Below are positions 59,938 to 64,000 of a stretch of 64,000 nucleotides of DNA, piece after piece. The notes under the pieces are model-generated. The model saw only the letters and a list, made by a program, of their open reading frames with translations. It was not told the DNA's origin and searched no databases. The first letter of the stretch is position 1. The number at the start of each line of letters is the position of its first letter. Both the position numbers and the translations under genes were made by a program. The stretch is from Clostridium estertheticum. GTDB taxonomy: Bacteria; Bacillota; Clostridia; Clostridiales; Clostridiaceae. The stretch is taken from the NCBI RefSeq assembly GCF_026650985.1, contig NZ_CP086239.1:3038001-3102000 (forward strand), read 5' to 3'.

Positions 59938-61215
59938 ATGAATTATGGAAAGATGCTTAAACAAACTATAAAATTAAATCTAGATCAATATTTCTTGTAT
60001 ATATTTTCCCTAATAATTTCAGTTATATTCTTTTTTACTGAATTAACACTATATAATTCATATGTAGTAGTAATTAAACAAAAAAATGTTTTTGTATTAC
60101 CAGCAATTGCTGTCTTTAATACTGCATTATGGAGTATTTTAACTTATATTTCCTTCGTAAAACACAGACAAAAGGAATTTGCAACATTTTTGGCTTTGGG
60201 CATGACCTGTAATGAGCTGAAAATACTACTTCTCTTAGAAAATATTTTAAATTTTCTCATATATGTGCCTATAGGATTAATTTTAGGTATTATATTTTCA
60301 AAAATCATTGTACTTTTCATATTTAAATTAGCAGGAATTTGTGCTTTTACTTTTAAATTTAAATCAATTATCTACATAATTACTATTGGACATTATATTT
60401 TGCTTACTATTATATTCATTTTATGGACATCTAAATTTATTAATAGTCTGTCCCTTTTAAAAATAGCAAATTATAAAAATTCACATATGGCATATTCTAA
60501 AAAAGATAAATTATTAAAAATAGCACCCTATATTTTAATGCTATTTTGCATTCATTTTAATGAAAGAATGGCCCTAAACTTACAATCTAGATATTATATA
60601 AACTATTCTTTAATATGTATAGTAGTAATTTTTATATTATTTTTAATTTTTATAAATATATTTATTGTTTTTGCAAAAAAAAGTAAAAATTTTTATTATA
60701 AGAGAATTTTTTTAATAAATGAATTAGAAGATTCTTTAAAGGATAATAAAATTATAATTTTCTTTATCGCTTTTTTAAACTTCACCTTCATTATTTCCGA
60801 AAGAATTGCTAATTTGACTAGTGTAAAAACACGTTTTAACACTTACAACATTTTTCAAATGTCTTCTTTTAATACCATATATATTTTTATTGTATTACTA
60901 AGTTTTATCGCCTCTTCCACTATATTATATTTAAAAATCAAAATAGATCTAGATAACTGGCAATTTGAGAAGATCAAATTATATAATATTGGACTAATTG
61001 ATGAAGAAATAGATAGTATATTACTATGCAAACTTAGGTTAATATTTTTTTCACATATATTTATAACAACTCTCGCGAGTATTGTATATCTTTATATTTG
61101 CAAATTAGGTAAAGAATTTACGATAAATACAATTAAAATATTTATATGCTATTTTATTATACAATTATTGGGATATATTGTAACTAGAATAAAAGTAATT
61201 GAAACGAACAGATGA
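59938..61215 (+). CDS. Short BceB-type ABC permease lacking the large outer domain
   Basis: About 425 residues (ATG 59938 follows GGTGA; an earlier GTG at 59926 overlaps bceA). Four N-terminal membrane helices with FVKHRQKEFATFLALGMTCNELKILLLLENIL (FtsX-like coupling region), then about five further helices. Typical BceB proteins have about 650 residues and a 200-residue extracellular domain that binds the antibiotic-lipid complex. Here only short loops lie between helices. It is therefore a reduced permease, either sensing in the membrane or partly inactive. Confidence 0.8.
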   Translation: MNYGKMLKQTIKLNLDQYFLYIFSLIISVIFFFTELTLYNSYVVVIKQKNVFVLPAIAVFNTALWSILTYISFVKHRQKEFATFLALGMTCNELKILLLLENILNFLIYVPIGLILGIIFSKIIVLFIFKLAGICAFTFKFKSIIYIITIGHYILLTIIFILWTSKFINSLSLLKIANYKNSHMAYSKKDKLLKIAPYILMLFCIHFNERMALNLQSRYYINYSLICIVVIFILFLIFINIFIVFAKKSKNFYYKRIFLINELEDSLKDNKIIIFFIAFLNFTFIISERIANLTSVKTRFNTYNIFQMSSFNTIYIFIVLLSFIASSTILYLKIKIDLDNWQFEKIKLYNIGLIDEEIDSILLCKLRLIFFSHIFITTLASIVYLYICKLGKEFTINTIKIFICYFIIQLLGYIVTRIKVIETNR

Positions 61216-61549
61216 AAATAATCTTTGAAGGTAATAAGGGGTTATTGAATTATAAACATGGAGTAGCAAACAGATTTATATCCTTTGATATTACAGCAAT
61301 TGAATAGTATAGTTCATGAACAACTATTCAAACCGAATACTCCCCCAAAATGCCGTAAAATTTAGTTATAAATAATACTACATTTTTACGTCGCACTTCA
61401 AAAATATCGTCTCAAGCAATCTAATAATATGCAAATTAATTAAGTGGAATTGTATTATTAACGACATTTTAATAAACATATAGTATAATCTAAATAGTAT
61501 TAATTTAAATCAGGTTAAAGAATACAATAAGTTTGAGAGTGTGATTATT
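61216..61549. other. Gap after the Bce operon
   Basis: AT-rich, with an imperfect hairpin (GCCGTAAAATTTAG...CTACATTTTTACGTCGC, about 61352-61395) that could end the Bce transcript. TTGTATTATTAACGACATTTTAATAAACATATAGTATAATCTA near 61450-61495 may hold the promoter of the next gene. No gene seen. Confidence 0.45.
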
Positions 61550-62392
61550 ATGAATTTTTTAAGAAACATAGAAAAAGGATCTATAAGTATTAAAAAAATA
61601 ACAATAAAAAAAGCATTTTTTATTGTTATTCTAACGGTTTTGTTAGAATCATTAGGACAAATACCTATAATTATTATAAATATACTTTCTAAAAAATATT
61701 CGACTGCATTACCCTATATAGACCTTGTAGCAGATGTAATAGTTAAATTTTTTGTTATTAGTCTTTTATTAAAATGGTATAGTAAAATCTCCTATGATAT
61801 ACCCCGAAAACAAGGTTTAGATAAGATAAAATTTATTCGTATTGCTGTAATTATTATAGGTTTTCGTTTAGCGTATGATAATAGCTTAATATACTTAGTT
61901 GATAAGATACCTATGCCCAACTTTATAAGTCAAGCCTTTGGAGAAATGTCTATTTCACCTATTATTATGATACTTACCATTGCAGTTATAGCACCTATAT
62001 ATGAGGAAGTCATTTTTAGAGGAATACTTCTAAAGGGTATGGCAAATAAAATGGACCCAAACTTAGCACTTATAATATCCGCCTTAATTTTTGCATTAGT
62101 TCATATGAATATTCCACAAGGTATTAACGCATTTTTATTAGGATTAATTATTGGAGCTATATACTTACGCTCGAATTCAATATATTTATGTATATTTGCA
62201 CACTTTATAAATAATTCTGTTGGAATTACAATTTCAGGATCCTTCCAATTATTAAGTGGAAAGTATTCCATGATAATTCGTAGTATATTTTTCCTTGTAG
62301 GGATTACAATTTTAATTTTTGCCTATAGATGGTACACCCTAAAGAAACCCGAAGATACATTAGATATATACAAAGAATTTATAGAAAGATAA
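61550..62392 (+). CDS. CPBP-family intramembrane metalloprotease
   Basis: 280 residues from ATG 61550 (an earlier ATG at 61541 has no better site). Six to eight membrane helices. Catalytic motifs YEEVIFRG (EExxxR), FALVHMN (FxxxH) and AHFINNS (HxxxN-like) match CAAX-prenyl-protease/bacteriocin-immunity (Abi, Rce1-type) enzymes. In Firmicutes these process exported peptides or guard against bacteriocins. Close to the Bce module, but a separate unit. Confidence 0.88.
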   Translation: MNFLRNIEKGSISIKKITIKKAFFIVILTVLLESLGQIPIIIINILSKKYSTALPYIDLVADVIVKFFVISLLLKWYSKISYDIPRKQGLDKIKFIRIAVIIIGFRLAYDNSLIYLVDKIPMPNFISQAFGEMSISPIIMILTIAVIAPIYEEVIFRGILLKGMANKMDPNLALIISALIFALVHMNIPQGINAFLLGLIIGAIYLRSNSIYLCIFAHFINNSVGITISGSFQLLSGKYSMIIRSIFFLVGITILIFAYRWYTLKKPEDTLDIYKEFIER

Positions 62393-62439
62393 TAAGCTAA
62401 ACTAATCCTTGAAGAACAAGGAGAATGGAGTAATATTAG

Positions 62440-63336
62440 ATGTTTCAATCACACTTAGGCGAAATGGCTGCACTTGCAACTGCATTATGTTGGACAATTA
62501 CTGCTGTATCATTTGAAGCCGCAGGAAAAAAAGTCGGGTCTATATCAGTAAATTTAATAAGACTTGTTATCGCATTTATATTAATATCAATTTATAATTT
62601 ATTTTCTAGAGGAATGATCTTGCCAATAGATGCTTCCAGTTCCGCCTGGTTATGGTTAACCTTTTCAGGAATAATTGGTTTTGTTATAGGTGATCTATTT
62701 TTGTTTCAGGCATATGTTGAGGTTGGCGCACGTATATCAATGTTAATTATGTCAACGGTACCACCAATAACAGCGATTACAGGATTCCTTCTTATGGGCG
62801 AGAAAATCACGTTGCTCGGGCTTGCGGGCATGATAATAACTATTGTTGGTATTTCCCTCGTAATCCTAACTAAAAATCCAGGTAATAAAAAAGTAAGGTT
62901 ATCTCATCCAATTAAGGGATTAGTATATGCTTTTATAGGTGCATTAGGACAAGCTTTTGGTCTTGTTTTTAGTAAGTTTGGAATGGGATCATATGATCCA
63001 TTTGCTGCAACTCAAATTAGAATTATAGCAGCGATTATTGGGTTTTCAATTGTCATTTCTGTGTTAAAGAAGTGGGGTGAGCTAATTGTTGCGGTTAAAG
63101 ATAGGAGGGCAATGAAATACATTTCTATTGGTTCACTATTTGGTCCATTTGTAGGAGTCTCCCTCTCTTTATTAGCTGTTCAACATGCATCAACTGGAGT
63201 AGTTTCAACAATAACATCAATAACTCCAATACTACTAATACCTGTTTCAATTATTGTGTTTAAGGAAAGGATTGCTCCACGAGAAATATTTGGAGCTGTT
63301 ATTACTTTGTTAGGTATTTCACTTTTATTTATATAA
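62440..63336 (+). CDS. DMT-superfamily (EamA) transporter
   Basis: 298 residues with ten membrane helices in two EamA repeats ([21 protein letters not shown] and [23 protein letters not shown]). [19 protein letters not shown] and [19 protein letters not shown] close the repeats. Such carriers export amino acids or metabolites. Substrate unknown. GGAGTAATATTAG precedes the ATG. Confidence 0.9.
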   Translation: MFQSHLGEMAALATALCWTITAVSFEAAGKKVGSISVNLIRLVIAFILISIYNLFSRGMILPIDASSSAWLWLTFSGIIGFVIGDLFLFQAYVEVGARISMLIMSTVPPITAITGFLLMGEKITLLGLAGMIITIVGISLVILTKNPGNKKVRLSHPIKGLVYAFIGALGQAFGLVFSKFGMGSYDPFAATQIRIIAAIIGFSIVISVLKKWGELIVAVKDRRAMKYISIGSLFGPFVGVSLSLLAVQHASTGVVSTITSITPILLIPVSIIVFKERIAPREIFGAVITLLGISLLFI

Positions 63337-63752
63337 GCAAATCACTAATTAAATAATTTTAAAACCATCCGATATAAACGATTCAATTGTTATATAATGC
63401 TTTAAATGTTATAATATAAATATACATTGACTGGGTAGTATTTTAAATTTCTAAAATTTAAAGATACCAATATCTAGAATAAGTGAGGTGATTAAAATAT
63501 TAGTAACATATAAAATTAAAATTAAGTCTGATGCTATTAAAAGTTTAGTCAAAATGACACGCTCTAAAATCAAATGGAGAAAAAGACTTGAAGTGACTCC
63601 TAAATTTAAAAAATTGAATTGTAATCAATCACCAATGATATTAACGAGATCAGCACTACATAATCTATTATTTAGTAGCTGTTTGTAAACGTTTTAACAA
63701 TACGTATAATTATTAGCACTTAAATTAAGTGCTAATAACAGAGTTAGATTAC

Positions 63753-63935
63753 TTAATACTCCATCATAATAGTACTGAGTACTACTCGATACATTTTTAA
63801 TATTAAGGTGCTAGGTACTAGCACCTTAATAAAATCTTGCTCTTGTTTACTCTTTGCCTTTCTAAATAAATCTTTTAATTGACTATATGATAAACTTAAA
63901 AAAATCTCATATATTTCTTTATCTTTAATTTTCAT
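63753..63935 (-). CDS. Small helical protein whose end runs through a terminator-like hairpin
   Basis: 60 residues from ATG 63935 (GGAGAT upstream). MKIKDKEIYEIFLSLSYSQLKDLFRKAKSK is helical and charged. From about 63835 the codons (VLVPSTLIL) are those of a perfect hairpin AAGGTGCTA-GTAC-TAGCACCTT, usually a terminator. The real protein may once have ended before it. A similar N-terminus (MIEDKDKEIYDI) appears on the minus strand at about 42520-42553. Confidence 0.45.
   Translation of the reverse strand: MKIKDKEIYEIFLSLSYSQLKDLFRKAKSKQEQDFIKVLVPSTLILKMYRVVLSTIMMEY
63803..63831 (-). terminator. Hairpin AAGGTGCTA/TAGCACCTT
   Basis: A perfect 9-base stem around GTAC with T-rich flanks. It lies inside the open frame at 63753-63935. 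Confidence 0.6.
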
Positions 63936-64000
63936 ATCTAATATCTCCAATTCAAACTATTTATATAATATTATATTCTCATAATCTTTATGCAAATATC

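Noticed and set aside
63488-63688. 66-codon open frame after the DMT exporter
   Set aside because: Weak ribosome site, no recognisable motif and basic random-like composition; not listed as a gene.

Overview
The window looks like chromosome of a spore-forming, anaerobic Clostridium. Base composition is very low GC. Genes have strong GGAGG ribosome sites and use TTG and GTG starts freely. Spore genes are present (CotF-like coat proteins, remnants of an alpha/beta SASP and of cotJA), together with clostridial CWB2 and DUF4317 proteins. No rRNA, tRNA, CRISPR array or intact prophage was seen. The species cannot be named from the sequence alone.

Layout. 1-5.7 kb holds small membrane and envelope proteins (a DUF1287 protein, an L,D-transpeptidase) among gene remnants (IS91-type transposase, chemotaxis receptor, flavoprotein tail). 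6-9.3 kb has a berberine-bridge-type FAD oxidase and an ABC half-transporter, followed by the 3' end of a group II intron. 9.7-16 kb is accessory: secreted proteins, a Gln-rich protein, a DUF6442/XRE pair behind a palindromic operator, and a zinc-ribbon protein. 16-25.4 kb is a gene graveyard (sigma factor, NmrA, NUDIX, alcohol dehydrogenase, DUF2935, cotJA, SASP) with intact genes between: a phosphoesterase, a DUF6198 membrane protein, a PadR pair, a CWB2 protein and coat proteins. 26-36 kb is a redox and regulation block: HxlR with an FMN reductase, a MerR regulator with a duplicated effector domain, an ABC exporter, an MFS carrier, and two near-identical nitroreductases from a segmental duplication. 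37-42 kb carries an ECF sigma/anti-sigma pair, a dCache chemoreceptor, and BioY with DUF1284 behind a BirA-type operator. 43-48 kb carries a YkvI transporter, L-ATC hydrolase and ProC operon, divergent from a dicarboxylate/amino-acid symporter. 48-55 kb has DUF4317, a membrane-anchored MutS-family ATPase and a CorA channel behind an M-box. 55-62 kb is a Bce-type cell-envelope stress module (serine hydrolase, response regulator, sensor kinase, ABC ATPase, short permease). The end has a CPBP protease and a DMT exporter.

The strongest new observation is an S-box (SAM-I riboswitch) candidate in the 5' leader of ykvI/ATC hydrolase/proC. It links an unassigned transporter and a pyrroline-carboxylate-reductase-type enzyme to sulfur amino acid supply. 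The second theme is unusually dense gene decay with many dispersed short repeats. Several fragments arose by internal deletion that fused the start of a gene to its own end or to a neighbour.
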